Shown: piece by piece, positions 44,370-54,730 of the stretch
Position numbering within the stretch: the stretch's first letter is position 1
Layout of the letters: each line of letters begins with the position of its first letter
Assembly: GCA_030762935.1 (NCBI GenBank)
Contig: CM060899.1
Coordinates: 17,715,001-17,779,000, forward strand
DNA: 64,000 nt
Direction: 5' to 3'
DNA from: Hymenopus coronatus
Lineage: Eukaryota; Arthropoda; Insecta; Mantodea; Hymenopodidae
Notes under the pieces: generated by a model
Seen by the model: the letters and a program-made list of their open reading frames with translations, nothing else
Databases searched by the model: none
Told to the model about the DNA's origin: nothing
Translations under genes and position numbers: made by a program

Positions 44370-45528
44370 CGAGGGGTGTTTAGTAAGTTCTCAGAAAGAG
44401 AGAAAAACAAATTATTTTTGGTAGATTCATTTTTATTTTTCAATATACTCTTCTTTTAGCTCGATACACTTCTCCCTGCGTTTTTCCGACTGTTTCAAGC
44501 CTTCCAAAAAGTAAGATTTCGGTAGGTCCTCAAAATAGGCATCTGTTCGGGAGTCATTTTCCACGGGGGGTCAAATCTGGTGGATGTTGTTGTAATTAGA
44601 CCCTTAATGCTACAATGTTTGCCATCAAAACTGCGCACGTGTGCACTCTTGCATTGTTCTGATGGAAGAGAATCTTATTTCTTTAGCAGACGAGGGCGTT
44701 TTTGCTTGATTTTTCCGTTCAACCAGTTCAATAACTATGTATAACACTCTCCATTTAGCGTTATTTCTTTCTGCAATTAGTCAATGTGGATGATTCCTCG
44801 TGCATCCCAAAAAAGACGAGGCTATTGGCTTACCTGAAAACTTCACTTCTTCTTCGGAGCTGGTTCGCCTTTAAACACCCACCGCTTCATCTGTATTTTT
44901 GTCTTTGGTGTGAAGTAGTGTATCCAAGTGTCATCCAAAGTTATGTATCGACGCAGAAGTTCATCTGGATCGCGACGGAAAAGTGCCAAACCAGCTTCCG
45001 AATCGATCATACGATTGCGTTTATTCTACATTGAGAGCAAACGCGGCACCAATCGTGCCGAGACATTTGGCAGACATAATTTTTGCTGCAAAATTGAGAA
45101 ACCCTGTGATAAGCTTGTGGCCTCTACAATTTCGCAAACTTTGATTCGTCGATCACTCAAAACCATATCCTGGGTTTTGTATATCATTTTGGAGGAAGTC
45201 AGTTTTACTGGACGTTAGGAACGATGTTCATCATTTTGTGGATGTACGGCCACGTTTAAATTCATTTATCCAATTGTAAATTATTGTAAACGCAGAAAGA
45301 GATGTGCCAAGAACTTCATCTAACTCAGATTTTATCTTTTTAAATATAAATGTTTAATCCATATTTCTAAACAAGCACAAGATTGCTGATTCAATCGTTT
45401 ATGGTAACGAAACCACGTGGTGGGTAAAGCTGAAGCTTTTACTGTCATCGAGTAAAAGACGACGGTTTCTCATTACAAACATTTTCGATGCCAGAGTGTA
45501 TTTCTTGGAACTTTAAGGACGCCCCTCG
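44370..45528 (-). mobile_element. Mariner transposon, 1159 bp, TA target duplication
   Basis: The left terminus CGAGGGGTGTTTAGTAAG and right terminus ending CGCCCCTCG are inverted, each flanked by TA (44368-44369 and 45529-45530). The reverse-strand interior is a decayed transposase. Confidence 0.82.
44440..45420 (-). pseudogene. Mariner transposase, heavily frameshifted
   Basis: Recognisable reverse-strand pieces: LDDTWIHYFTPKTKIQMKRW (first catalytic Asp region, here D-T instead of the usual D-E), GEPAPKK, FWDARGIIHID, LNGECYT, KKRPRLLKK, and the C-terminal PKSYFLEGLKQSEKRREKCI. The second-Asp motif (HQDNAPAH type) is not legible and several frameshifts separate the pieces. This is an inactive copy of a different mariner lineage from the one at 54.7 kb. 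Confidence 0.78.
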
Positions 45529-45930
45529 TATGACTGAACTTTTTGAACATACCCAAAGTTTGCGACCTTCGAAACATAATTAATAAAGTCACTAATAAGT
45601 ATTTGAGAACTTCCATTTGCGTAAAAATACAGTGTCACAGCAACTGTTGGACTGGTGTGCGAGGATGGTTTCTATCACTATGTCGTGTATTCTACCCCCT
45701 CCTTTATTTGCTCTAATAACAAATCAACTAACCATTCGTTTACTTTAATTCTCAATTAGTATGGGAGTGACATCAATATGTGTCTAATGTCTCTTCCTAC
45801 AACATAGTAGAACTGTGGTAGGTGCCTGGTCAAATAGGCATTGCAGCTGATAGCCTTGCAAAACAGGTGCATCTCTCCCCTTTAAAGGACCTGAACCTGT
45901 CTGTGGAATCAGCGCATCTGAAACTGCTGT
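45529..45930. other. Unique spacer, about 400 bp
   Basis: No recognised repeat or coding family. Confidence 0.3.
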
Positions 45931-46768
45931 AAAAATCTGATGTGTTCCATTCACATGACTTTCTCTACATCTCTGCAACAAATTATTCTTGAAAAGCTTT
46001 TGCTTCTATTTACTTCATGCTAATCGATACAAATTAACAGAAATAGTCTTATTACTTGCTTCCTTGTAAGAAGAAACGAAATAAGGGAGTACCCTAGGTT
46101 AAAGTGATAGTCAAAAGCTGGTTGCTTTGTGACTGAAGTTCCTTTGTTTGTATGGACAGGAGTTGACAAATTCCTGTATGAGAGAAGTATGTGTTTTTTA
46201 AATGTGAAATCAAAAACAAGCAAAAACTCAAAAACGTTCAACTCGACGAAAAAAAAGATATACAACATAAATTGTGTCATTTAACGTGCCCTATATTTTT
46301 TGTATTGCAATTTTTGACCATTACTTACGGTTTAGCAATTATGTAAATTTCCGTAAAATGCATCCAGAATAAAGTAGTCTTCAGAGGCTATTCCCAGAAA
46401 ATTCAAAATATACATTTTATTTGTCATACGACTTTAATAAAAATCGTTAGAGCCATTTTTGAAAAAAACCAAAATTTTTTAAAAATGTTCCATGTAAAGG
46501 ATAGTTTGGAATGGGGGATTTTTCTCGAAATCTTCATGTCGCACTGCTGGAAGGTACTAAACTTAAATACCAAGTTTGGTATTTTACTGACTTTTCGTTT
46601 TTAGTCAACATGTTCACGGGCACACGGATACACACACACAAACATTTTTCTAAAAATGCTGTTTTTTGATACATGGGAGCCTAAAACATATATTTCCGGT
46701 GAAATCTCGGTATCGTGGAATGCAATACCTTCTGTATACACTATGTACATAGTACGTATAAAGAAAGA
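45931..46768 (-). mobile_element. Family P copy, full length, reverse
   Basis: Starts AAAAATCTGATGTGTTCCATTC and ends ACTATGTACATAGTACGTATA. About 838 bp. Confidence 0.88.
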
Positions 46769-46939
46769 TAAAATGGATTCAAAAAGATATCCAAATGAGG
46801 TGAAGTCATCATCTCAAGCAAGGTTTATAAACATTTAATTGGAAAGTCTTGAAAGAAGTTCAGTAACTCAATCATCAGGCTTAATAAGCCTGCACTAAGA
46901 AGAGTTATATAACTGGGCATGGGAAGCATCTGAATACAA

Positions 46940-47158
46940 TGTGATTGTGTCAAAGAGAACTCGGCAAAACATATCCTGATAGAATGCGAGGCATTGGGAC
47001 GCCTAAGATACCATATCTCTGGTGCAGCCTCGCACCTATTATCGGTGAGAAATTACCTTGTGATTGACATTCTGCTGACACGTGGACGCCTCGGTACGCT
47101 GTTGCCCTATTTACTCGCTGACCGTGTGCAGCGACAAACGTTCCACATCTTTCTCTAA
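46940..47158 (+). pseudogene. Non-LTR retrotransposon C-terminal fragment with zinc knuckle
   Basis: CDCVKENSAKHILIECEALGRLRYH fits a C-x-C...H-x4-C knuckle (normally C-x2-C) seen at the C-terminus of I/R1-like proteins. The frame continues through LLSVRNYLVIDILLTRGR to a TAA at 47156-47158. No RT or RNase H is attached. Confidence 0.72.
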
Positions 47159-47821
47159 AATGCTTTCTCTCCATGTATATTTCTGTATGTTGAGCTATTT
47201 TTCCCCGTTTCTCACTAGTTACCTCATCTATTCCTGTCCACAAGGTTTTATTATTTCGGCTAAAGTAGCTTCAACTTTCTTGTCACGGATGTAAGACATT
47301 TTCAAATCACTCGTGATATTTCTAGGATGAAAACAAGAGCAATGACCGTGATATATAAAAGGTAGTAAAGATTATAAATGTAAATCCTTATGGAATCACT
47401 ATGTGTAACACAACCGAACTTTTCACAGAATGAAATCAAACAATCAGATTGCAAACAATTGATGTCATGTATGAGAACGCGCGCGTAAATTTCCACTGAA
47501 CCACGTAGGTGTTGCAACGCCGATGACGTCACGTCTCTGGCGGTCATGTATTCTTACACTGTGATTGGTCAGCAACCTGACAAGCCCCTGCCAGCAGACG
47601 ACACACCCCACAAGTATCAATCACAAGGAAATTTCTCACCGATAATAGGAGAAAGACCTCATCTATTGAGGCAGATACTACAACTTACAAAAGAGCAGTC
47701 CTTGACCCACAGACCAGAAACAGGAAGTGCACAAAAAGTCTTTAAGGCTGACGTGCTTGAGGGTGAAACGTACTTCCATTTATTGTCAATGTCATTGTCA
47801 ACACCCATTTCGTTAAAGATA
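47159..47821. other. Spacer with an inverted copy of the knuckle region
   Basis: 47615-47650 (ATCAATCACAAGGAAATTTC through CCGATAATAGG) is the reverse complement, with few mismatches, of 47035-47070. On the reverse strand it translates LLLSVRNFLVID. The remainder (47160-47610) is unmatched. Confidence 0.5.
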
Positions 47822-48409
47822 TCTCGAATGACGATTTTTAACAAAATCCCCCCCAAGCCCAACTACCCTTTACAAGGGAAAATTTACGGAAATTTGCATT
47901 TTCTAAAAATGGTTCCAAAGATTTCGATTACAATACGGTATATTCCAGATATTTATATGGCAAATAAAATGTATATCTTGAATATTCTGGGAATAGCCTC
48001 TAAGGACCTCTTTTTCTGAACGAATTTTGCGGAATTTTGCATAACTAGTAAACCATAAGAGATAGACAAAAATCTTTCGGCATAAAAATGTAGAGCTCAT
48101 TAAAACAAACAATTTATGTCGTAAACATTTTTTTCGAGCAGTTGACCGTTTTTGAGATATTCCTTTTTATTGGTTTCAGTTTTAAATACTCTATCTTATA
48201 CGAATATTTGTCAACTCCTGGCCATACAAACAAAAGAACTTCAATCACATAGCAACAAGCTTTTAAAATATTTGACTATCGCTCTACCCTATGGTGTTTT
48301 GCTAATTTTTTTATCCATTAGTATGAATTAAATGGAAGAATTCTTTTTTTTGATAATTTATGGCAGAGATGTAAAGAAAATCAAATGAATGGAACACACA
48401 AGATTTTTT
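47822..48409 (+). mobile_element. Family P copy, palindrome half lost
   Basis: Starts at the CTCGAATGACGATTTTTAAC and CCCCAAGCCCAACTACCC block and ends AATGAATGGAACACACAAGATTTTTTT. Confidence 0.75.
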
Positions 48410-48962
48410 TAAAAATAGCTTGCATAGCACTAATACAAAATATAGATTAGAAAATGTCTGGTGGATGTAGGACATCATCGTTTTTAAGATGGTTCTATTT
48501 CGTGGATGAGGGACGAACAATATCTATTCTCTGCTTTGTGCAGTTGCTAAGGAAATCCTTGCAGATTTATCTAATGCGCATTCTCAGGAGCTGCTCACAA
48601 CTAATTGCCGGTCTGTGTAGCTAATCCTCCAGGATTTGGGTCCCGGCATGTTTAGCGCTGTTGAAACCGCCATTTAGATAACTGCCCATTATTCCGCACG
48701 ATAAAAAAGGCTTAACCTAATTTTCCTTCCCCGCAAACTTACTCAGAATGGAAATCTTAAGACACCATTCTCTTAACACATACTATACTATTTTATTAAC
48801 TTACACGTTAAAAGATTCTCACTATAGAACCGGTTTACGTAAATTACATGTTGAACGTTCGCCATGTTTAGCAATGCAATGTAGTAACAACAGATTGAAA
48901 TGTGGAACTACCAGTCGTAGTTTTAATTTTGATTGCTCTACTTTCCGTTCTAAACCTTTATT
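48410..48962. other. Unique spacer, about 550 bp
   Basis: Contains GTAGCTAATCCTCCAGGATTTGGGTCCCGGC near 48617, faintly tRNA-like. A forward stretch of 85 codons (48748-49005) matches no family I know. Confidence 0.3.
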
Positions 48963-48995
48963 ACTTTCTCTACACTTACTCTGTACAGAGTGGTT
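48963..48995 (+). mobile_element. Isolated family P palindrome
   Basis: ACTTTCTCTACACTTACTCTG and its right arm only, with no adjoining P body. Confidence 0.55.
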
Positions 48996-49117
48996 CTCTC
49001 ACTAGTGGCCCCGAACTCCTGCCCATATTTCAACCATTCACTTTTGTAATGAAAACCCTTGGATTATTCTACTGACCCTGGCGTGTGCAGTTCTGTGTAT
49101 GGTTTCAAACTTTTAAA
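48996..49117. other. Unique spacer before the Harbinger relic
   Basis: No recognised feature. Confidence 0.3.
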
Positions 49118-50005
49118 CCGATGTCCCACGGTCAAATATTTTGGTCCAATACTCTTCAAACTACAAAGTAGGACAGCGGATAGTTTCATTGTACACAATT
49201 TCCGTCCTATTTTTTGGTCCAATTCCAATTTGCTACAACAGGATACAGAGGTTTCTAATTTTTGGTCCAAACGATGAAGTCAACCAATGAGCGACCTGGT
49301 GGTAATGACGTAATAAGATGGCAGCTAGCGCTGGATCTTTCTTCCCGCCAACGTGATTGTTTGTGTGAAACTTGGCTGCATTTTGTAGAGTTTGTCCTAA
49401 ATAATAGGGTTATAGAAGTTGAGCTATAACTTAAATACACATGTTTTGTGCGGCAGAGGTTTATTAAATAATGACTCGGGTATTTATAACCCCTGCAAAT
49501 GTATTTTATCGTTTCCATTTGGACCTAACCTTCTTTTCTCAACAAAATATAAAAACGCTGCCTTTGATTTACTGGTACGGACTGCCTCATATTTGTGTCT
49601 TGGCGAGTGATTTTTGCCTCAACTATGGACAGCAACTTTCCTAACAAATGTTCGTCCATTCTAAGGAAGTTAAAATAATTTACAGAGTCAGAAACGAGTT
49701 CATTTTGCAGCATATGTAGTAAACCTCTTCCTTGGCTTGCATTCCTACGTTACAGCCATGGTATAGTCCACCAACGCCTCTTTATTGATCTTCTTCTTTC
49801 TATTATAATATGCTCTTGCAATGGATACATCAACTAACCTTGCGAACATAAATAATTGTAGATCAGCAACCTCCACCATTTTCTATCAGCTGTTTAGCTG
49901 CATGAGAGAAATATTTGGACCAACACACACTCACGTGGGAATGGTACGGAGAAATTGTACACAGGGTTCACGTTGTATAAACATTTTTGGACCGTGGGAC
50001 ATCGG
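49118..50005 (-). mobile_element. PIF/Harbinger relic flanked by inverted repeats
   Basis: A perfect 16-bp inverted repeat CCGATGTCCCACGGTC (49118-49133, and its complement 49990-50005) bounds about 890 bp that hold a Harbinger transposase fragment. TTTTTGGTCCAA-like words recur near both ends. Whether these repeats are the true TIRs is inferred. Confidence 0.55.
49525..49795 (-). pseudogene. PIF/Harbinger transposase N-terminal fragment
   Basis: The reverse-strand translation reads KRRWWTIPWL, a nonsense codon, then RRNASQGRGLLHMLQNELV. Next come YFNFLRMDEHLLGKLLSIVEA and ITRQDTNMRQSV. This fits the RRWWVRPWL, YFNFLRM and KQDTNMR blocks at the start of HARBI1-type nucleases. The DDE catalytic region is missing. 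Confidence 0.75.
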
Positions 50006-50040
50006 CTTTATTAATCAGAATCCTGTGATTTTGGACTGAT

Positions 50041-50540
50041 TTGGTACACGGATGAAGCGTGAGTGGCTACATAAACTCTCAGAACTCGCGTGTTTGGGCG
50101 CAAACAAATCTTAATGTACTAAATGCAGAACCTCTACATGTTCACATGGAGTGTGGTGCGCAGGGTCTCCTCGGCGTATTATAGATCCTATTTTTCATGA
50201 AGACAAACGCTGAGGATTACATTACAATATTCACTGAGTTTGTCAATCAGTTAACAGATGATGAATTAACAAAATGGTGCAATAAGTCACACGTCACGTG
50301 CAAGCATGAGAGAAATCGAAATCCTTTTTAAAGATCGAATCATCTCAAAAATTTTTGGCCACCAATATCTACTGATTTAACACCACCCGACTTCTTTCTG
50401 TGGGGATGTCTGTAGGGAAAGGTATACAGAAACAGACCACGTACAATTGCAGAGTTGAAATGTTCTATACGTCAAGAGATTGAAGTCACTACCGAGGAGA
50501 CGTTAATAAAAGTATTCCAGACTTTGGAACGACGTGTTCA
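50041..50540 (+). pseudogene. Tc1/mariner-type (IS630 superfamily) transposase, C-terminal half
   Basis: Across shifting frames: WYTDEA (first Asp), an HKLSEL/SQNSRVWAQTNP stretch, VWCAGSPRRIIDPIFHEDK, an eroded second-Asp region (NKMVQ), and TTRLLSVGM in place of PPDFFLWG. Last come TTYNCRVEMF and IPDFGTTC in place of RTIAELK and VFQTLERR. The order fits the DDE core of the family whose N-terminal half lies at 18.5 kb. Many stops and frameshifts are present. Confidence 0.68.
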
Positions 50541-50550
50541 AACATGTTTG

Positions 50551-50818
50551 TATGTGGGATGGACCACTTTTAGCATCGGATGTGACAGTGCATAGTTCAA
50601 GGTATGTGTACACAAACGGTCATCGCAAAACTCACATAAATGACCAAAATATAGGTAAAAGTTTGAGGTCTCTAGTGAGAACTGTATGTGGTAGGGGACC
50701 ATTTTCAGCAACAGATGTGACAGTGCATAGATCAAGGTATGTGTACACAAAAGTTCATAACACAAATCACATAAATGACCAAAATATAGGCACAATTTTG
50801 GGGCCTCTAGCGAGAGAA
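50551..50818 (+). repeat. Two direct repeats of about 134 bp
   Basis: 50551-50684 and 50685-50818 share GGACCA-TTTCAGCA-C-GATGTGACAG, TCAAGGTATGTGTACACAAA and ACATAAATGACCAAAATATA. They follow the transposase relic directly and may be its 3' end. Confidence 0.85.
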
Positions 50819-50821
50819 TCA

Positions 50822-50968
50822 CTCCGTACATAGTGTATAGAGAAGGCATTGTAATGCACCCAAAAATTTGATGTATACATATTTTCGGTCTCTTTGAATC
50901 AGCGTGTACGCGCGTGTGTGTATGTGAACAGCATATCTCAAAAACACGTTAAATACAAAAGTTGGTAT
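50822..50968 (+). mobile_element. Family P fragment, palindrome side
   Basis: GTACATAGTGTATAGAGAAGG to AAGTTGGTATTTT. Half of the palindrome is missing at the direct-repeat border. Confidence 0.7.
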
Positions 50969-51578
50969 TTTGTGTGGTAAGTGTCTGTCCATGTCTTACG
51001 GTTTAACAGCTATGCAAAATTCGTAAAATTCATTCAGAATAAAGTAATCTTCAGAGGCTATTCCCAGAAAATTCAATATATACATTTTATTTTTCAGGTA
51101 AATGTCTTTAATATACGATATTTTAATCAAAATCGTTAGAGCAAATTTTCAGAAAATCAAAATTTTCGAACATTTTTCCATGTAAAGGGTAATTGGAGGT
51201 GGCGAGACTTTCTTGAAAATTTTCGTGTCGTATCCTTGGAGGATACCGAACTTTAAATACCAAGTTTGGTATTTAACGAATTTTTCGTTTTTGAGCTATG
51301 CTGCCCACAGACACACACGCACCGTGGCCGAGTGGTCAGACCATCGCCTCTCACCTAGACGGCCCGGGTTCGATCCCAAGCGACCTCATGTGAGATTTGT
51401 GGTGGACAAAGCGGCGCAGGGGCGGGTTCTCCGGTTTTCCCCGCCATTACATTACATTCCACCGGAGCTCCATCTTTATGTACTATCATGTCATCGCCTG
51501 TGGTGCCAGAGCAGTAAAAGCACTACCTAAAAAAGAAAACAACATCAGAAACAGACAAACACACACACACGGACATCA
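50969..51578 (-). mobile_element. Family P copy, reverse, truncated, with SINE
   Basis: Runs from TGTGTGGTAAGTGTCTGTCC to CCCACAGACACACAC, is broken by the family R SINE, and ends after a CA tract (51546-51578). The palindrome end is lost. Confidence 0.7.
51322..51540 (+). mobile_element. Family R tRNA-derived SINE, most complete copy
   Basis: Head ACCGTGGCCGAGTGGTCAG (A box) and GGCCCGGGTTCGATCCC (B box), then GTGGTGGACAAAGCGGCGC and a TAAAAGCACTACC tail with A-rich end. The CAGACACACAC/CAGACAAACACAC flanks are a probable target duplication within the P microsatellite. Confidence 0.85.
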
Positions 51579-51579
51579 G

Positions 51580-51862
51580 CTCGTTAAACTCACAATTTAT
51601 ATTAGTATATATATTTTTTCGTGGATTGGCCGTTTCTGAGCTATTCCTTGTTATTAGTAAAGGACTTCAGTCACATAACAACCATATTTTTACTATCACT
51701 TTAACCTATGGTAGTCCCTTATTTCGCTCCTACTTATAAGGAAGCACGTAATAAGACTATTTCTGCTATTTTTTTCTCGATTAGCATGAAGTGAATAGAA
51801 GCATAAGCTCTTTAAAAATAATTTGTTGCAGAGAAGTAGAGAAAGCCATGTGAACGTGCCCA
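51580..51862 (+). mobile_element. Family P fragment, hairpin side
   Basis: From CGTTAAACTCACAATTTATATT to AGAAAGCCATGTGAACG, with an internal deletion at TTATTAGTAAAGGACTTCAG. Confidence 0.7.
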
Positions 51863-52388
51863 TCATTGTGCTTTTTTGTTTTGAGCACTGTTTATTGGTT
51901 TAACAGAAATAACTGCCTTTGTACTATTCCATTGGGCTATTCCCCACGCTGCATATTGCACATTTTCCCAAAATTCCAGCTGGGTGGAGGAATGTCAGCA
52001 ATATCACAATGCTTATTAGATATATGCTAGTAATAGGTTTCATTGTATCCGGGTGATAAAGAGTGAGTCCCTTGCGGGAAGATCGTAAACAAAAAAGACG
52101 TATAGAGCGAAGGATATTTCATAAAATTGCGCGCGGTCGTGCTTATCAGCGCATTGTTCAAGTGATGATGAATTTATGGCAAGGGCATATTTCCAGGTTC
52201 CGGTTCAGAGGCGGTATTTCAGAACCCTTCAGTCAGTGTTTAATATTAGTATATGTAAAGGCGCGCAACGTGTGGTTCGCGGAACCATCTCGCATTGGTG
52301 GTCCGTTTATGTTGCTCATTCTACTAAAATTTGGTATCCGATTAATATTGCTGCAACCCAAGGATTTACAAAGAAAACGACATTTATA
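51863..52388 (+). other. Unrecognised open region upstream of a mariner
   Basis: 52063-52386 has codon-like texture with CGT/CGC Arg codons. One frame starts LREDRKQKRRIERRIFHKI; another from 52176 gives ARAYFQVPVQRRYFRTLQS and VVRGTISHWWSVYVAHSTK. A frameshift between them may have split one gene. I do not recognise the protein. It could be a decayed gene of a mobile or viral element. The left 200 bp are featureless. Confidence 0.35.
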
Positions 52389-52639
52389 CGAGGGTCATCC
52401 AGAAAGTGACAGACGATTTAGTATAATTAAACATTAATGAAAGTGATCAACAAAAAAAGTTACAGTACCTTACTCTATTCCTCAACGTAATCTCCATTCT
52501 GTGAAGGCATTTAGAGTCGCGAGGTTTCAATGCTGATGTTATACTTCTCTAGAACATTAGTTTTTTCGAATGCACACAATGTTTGGCTAATCGAATGTTA
52601 TAGGTAAATAACACAAGTGTATAGTGATAATGCAGTGAA

Positions 52640-53630
52640 TGACTCTTCACTGAGGAAATGGTTAATGATTTACGAGTATTAAGGATGAACCGTGTGTACG
52701 AAAAAGGACTGCAGTGGAAGTTTATCCATCGTTATAAAGGAGTTGAAGGTAAATGTTGATAAAAAATTTGATGTGTTCCATTCACATGACTTTCTCTAAA
52801 TATTTGCAACACTTTATTGTTAAAAAGCTAATGCTTCTGTTTACTTCACACTGATCGAGAAAAAATTAGCAGAAATAGTCTTATTAGTTGCTTCCTTGTA
52901 AGTAGAAATAAAATAAGTGAGTACCATAGGTTAAAGCGATAGTCAAAAGCTGTTCCTTTGTTTTTATGGACATGAGTTGACAAATTCCTGTGTGAGAAAA
53001 CTAAGTTTTTTAAGGCTGAAATCAAAAACAAGGAATATCTCCAGAACGATCAACTCCACGAAGAAAATGTATATAATATAAAGTATGTGTCTTAACGTGC
53101 TCTACAGTTTTTGTGTGGTAAGTTTTTGTCCATCTCTCACGGTTTAGCAGTTTTGCAAAATTCCGTAAGATTCTTTCAAAATAAAGTAGTCTTCAGAGGC
53201 TATTCCGAGAAAATTCAGGATGTACATTTTATTTGTGAGGTAAATATCCTTAATATACGATATTTTACTCAAAATCGTTAGAGGCATTTTTGAGATACTC
53301 AAAGGTTTTGTTTTTGAACTATACTGTCCACACACAGACACACACAGGGATTTGTTTCTGAAAATACTTTTTCCGGTGAAATTTCGGTATCGAATTTTTG
53401 AGTGGAATACAACACCTTCTCTATAAACTATGTACATACCACGTATAGCACTTTGGACACTTTGGATGGAAAAGATTTTCCAGCCATGAAGATCTCAAAG
53501 TGACATCTTGGCTCAGGTCTTCAGCGGTGAAGAAGTACATCCGGGTTGAAAAACCGGTACCACGTGGCAATAAATACCTTGATAGCAATGCGGATTACGT
53601 TGACAAATAGAGTAAGGTACTGCAACTTTG
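52640..53630 (+). pseudogene. Mariner transposase remnants, heavily decayed
   Basis: Before the P insertion: NAVNDSSLRKWLMIYEY and LSIVIKELKVN, suggesting the N-terminal HTH region. After it: AMKISK, SGLKNRYHVATNTL and TLTNRVRYCNFVNKVLC, the C-terminal end. The catalytic core is missing. Confidence 0.45.
52763..53446 (-). mobile_element. Family P copy nested in a mariner
   Basis: Starts AAAATTTGATGTGTTCCATTC and ends ACTATGTACATACCACGTATAG. A deletion joins TTTTTGAGATACTCAAAGG to TTTTGTTTTTGAACTATACTG. It shows P was still mobile after this mariner inserted. Confidence 0.82.
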
Positions 53631-53693
53631 TAAATAAAGTTTTGTGTTGATAATTTTCGTTAATGTTTAGTTACGCCAAATCTCTTTCTCGTA

Positions 53694-53824
53694 CTTTGGA
53701 ACGCAATTTGGAGAGTGACCTACTCGATTACTCAAGGGGTACCGAACTTGCAATTAAAGTAGCTACAAATCACATTAAGCGGAGAAGTTGAGTATATTAT
53801 TGATAGTGTTTACCTCTTGTAGCA
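53694..53824. other. Unique spacer
   Basis: Target sequence of the next SINE, otherwise featureless. Confidence 0.3.
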
Positions 53825-53979
53825 CCGCAGGCGAAGCCACTGGTGACACATGGAACGATTATGTGGCGTCGGTGGAATGCGATGGCGGGGGAACCCGGAG
53901 AAAACCAGCCCCTGCGCCGTTTTGTCCACCACAAAACCCAGGCCGTCTAGGTGAATGGTCTAACCATTCGGCCACGCTA
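53825..53979 (-). mobile_element. Family R SINE, 3'-shortened, with target duplication
   Basis: The reverse strand reads GCGTGGCCGAATGGTTAGACC, then CACCTAGACGGCCTGGGTTTT, GTGGTGGACAAAACGG and GGCTTCGCCTGCGGTG. The tail is missing. It is flanked by TGTAGCA at 53818-53824 and 53980-53986. Confidence 0.8.
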
Positions 53980-54042
53980 TGTAGCAGCTAGTACCACACA
54001 CATCACAAGATAATCATATCAATTTAAAAACATAGCTTTAGT

Positions 54043-54603
54043 TTACCGTTACCGGTATGGAGTGGCGTGCTGGGACCCATACAGAGCTAAACTGATTTGT
54101 GGGAAAGATACAGAGACGGGCTGTTAAATAGAGAGGGTTAAAGATTTTGGGCTTACGACAGGCGAAGAGAATAAATGGGAGCGAGTAAAAGGCATAGATT
54201 AGTCGCACTATTTGAAGCTTATACTGGTTTAAATGCATGGGTGGACGATAGAAAGAGGTTAGAAAACCCAACATACCACGGACGAAACAATCATTTGTAT
54301 AAAATTAGGGGTAGATGGTACAGAACCGACGTAGGAAAATTTACTTTTGTTAATAGGACTATCGAAGAATGGAATGAATTGCCTGTAGCAGCCTTTCAGG
54401 GCTGCCCTCTGACCTTAAGGAAGTTTAGGGACAATTTAAAGAGAATAAATGTTAAAGTAAAATATTGTGAAGTAATTAAGGATCTCAAAAACTGTTCTAT
54501 AATATTAATGATGCAGCTTCATAATAGTATTTATAAACATGCTGAAAGCTGACATAGTATTGCTCTACTGAGTAATAAATAGTTGAGTATTTAAAAAAAA
54601 AAA
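54043..54603 (+). mobile_element. Jockey/CR1-like non-LTR 3' end with poly-A
   Basis: C-terminal coding end followed by a short 3' UTR and an A13 run at about 54591-54603. The RT core is absent. Confidence 0.75.
54045..54552 (+). pseudogene. Retrotransposon RT C-terminal region
   Basis: YGVACWDPYRAKL (the block after the RT thumb, usually EYG.ACWDPYR) is followed by a frameshift. An intact run from 54175 then has HRLVALFEAYTGLNAWVDD, YKIRGRWYRTDVGKFTFVNR, TIEEWNELPVAAFQG and FRDNLKRI. This tail (ALFKAY, RTDIGKYSFVNRTI..WN.LP) is typical of jockey/CR1-like polymerases. It lacks the catalytic YADD box. Confidence 0.82.
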
Positions 54604-54730
54604 ATTATATAATTTGTTAGTTGTATTACTATTCATAATTTAGCTAATATTATTATTGAAAGCGAATTTTGTACATTTAGCTCTGCCACCGGCAGTAGCC
54701 CATTGCAGAGAATACATATGTTGATAAACA

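Larger units (their letters stand above)
52389..53691 (+). mobile_element. Second foldback mariner, with a nested P copy
   Basis: Left end CGAGGGTCATCCAGAAAGTG preceded by TA (52387-52388); right end CTCG followed by TA (53692-53693). About 120 bp at the left (ATTAATGAAAGTGATCAAC, CAGTACCTTACTCTATTCC, CAACGTAATC) are an inverted copy of 53570-53665, the transposase 3' end. The left terminus is thus an inverted copy of the right. The relics between are split by the P copy at 52763-53446. Confidence 0.68.

Noticed and set aside
44370..45528. SETMAR-like host gene
   Set aside because: Only mariner transposase remains are seen, with TA-flanked TIRs and frameshifts; no SET domain.
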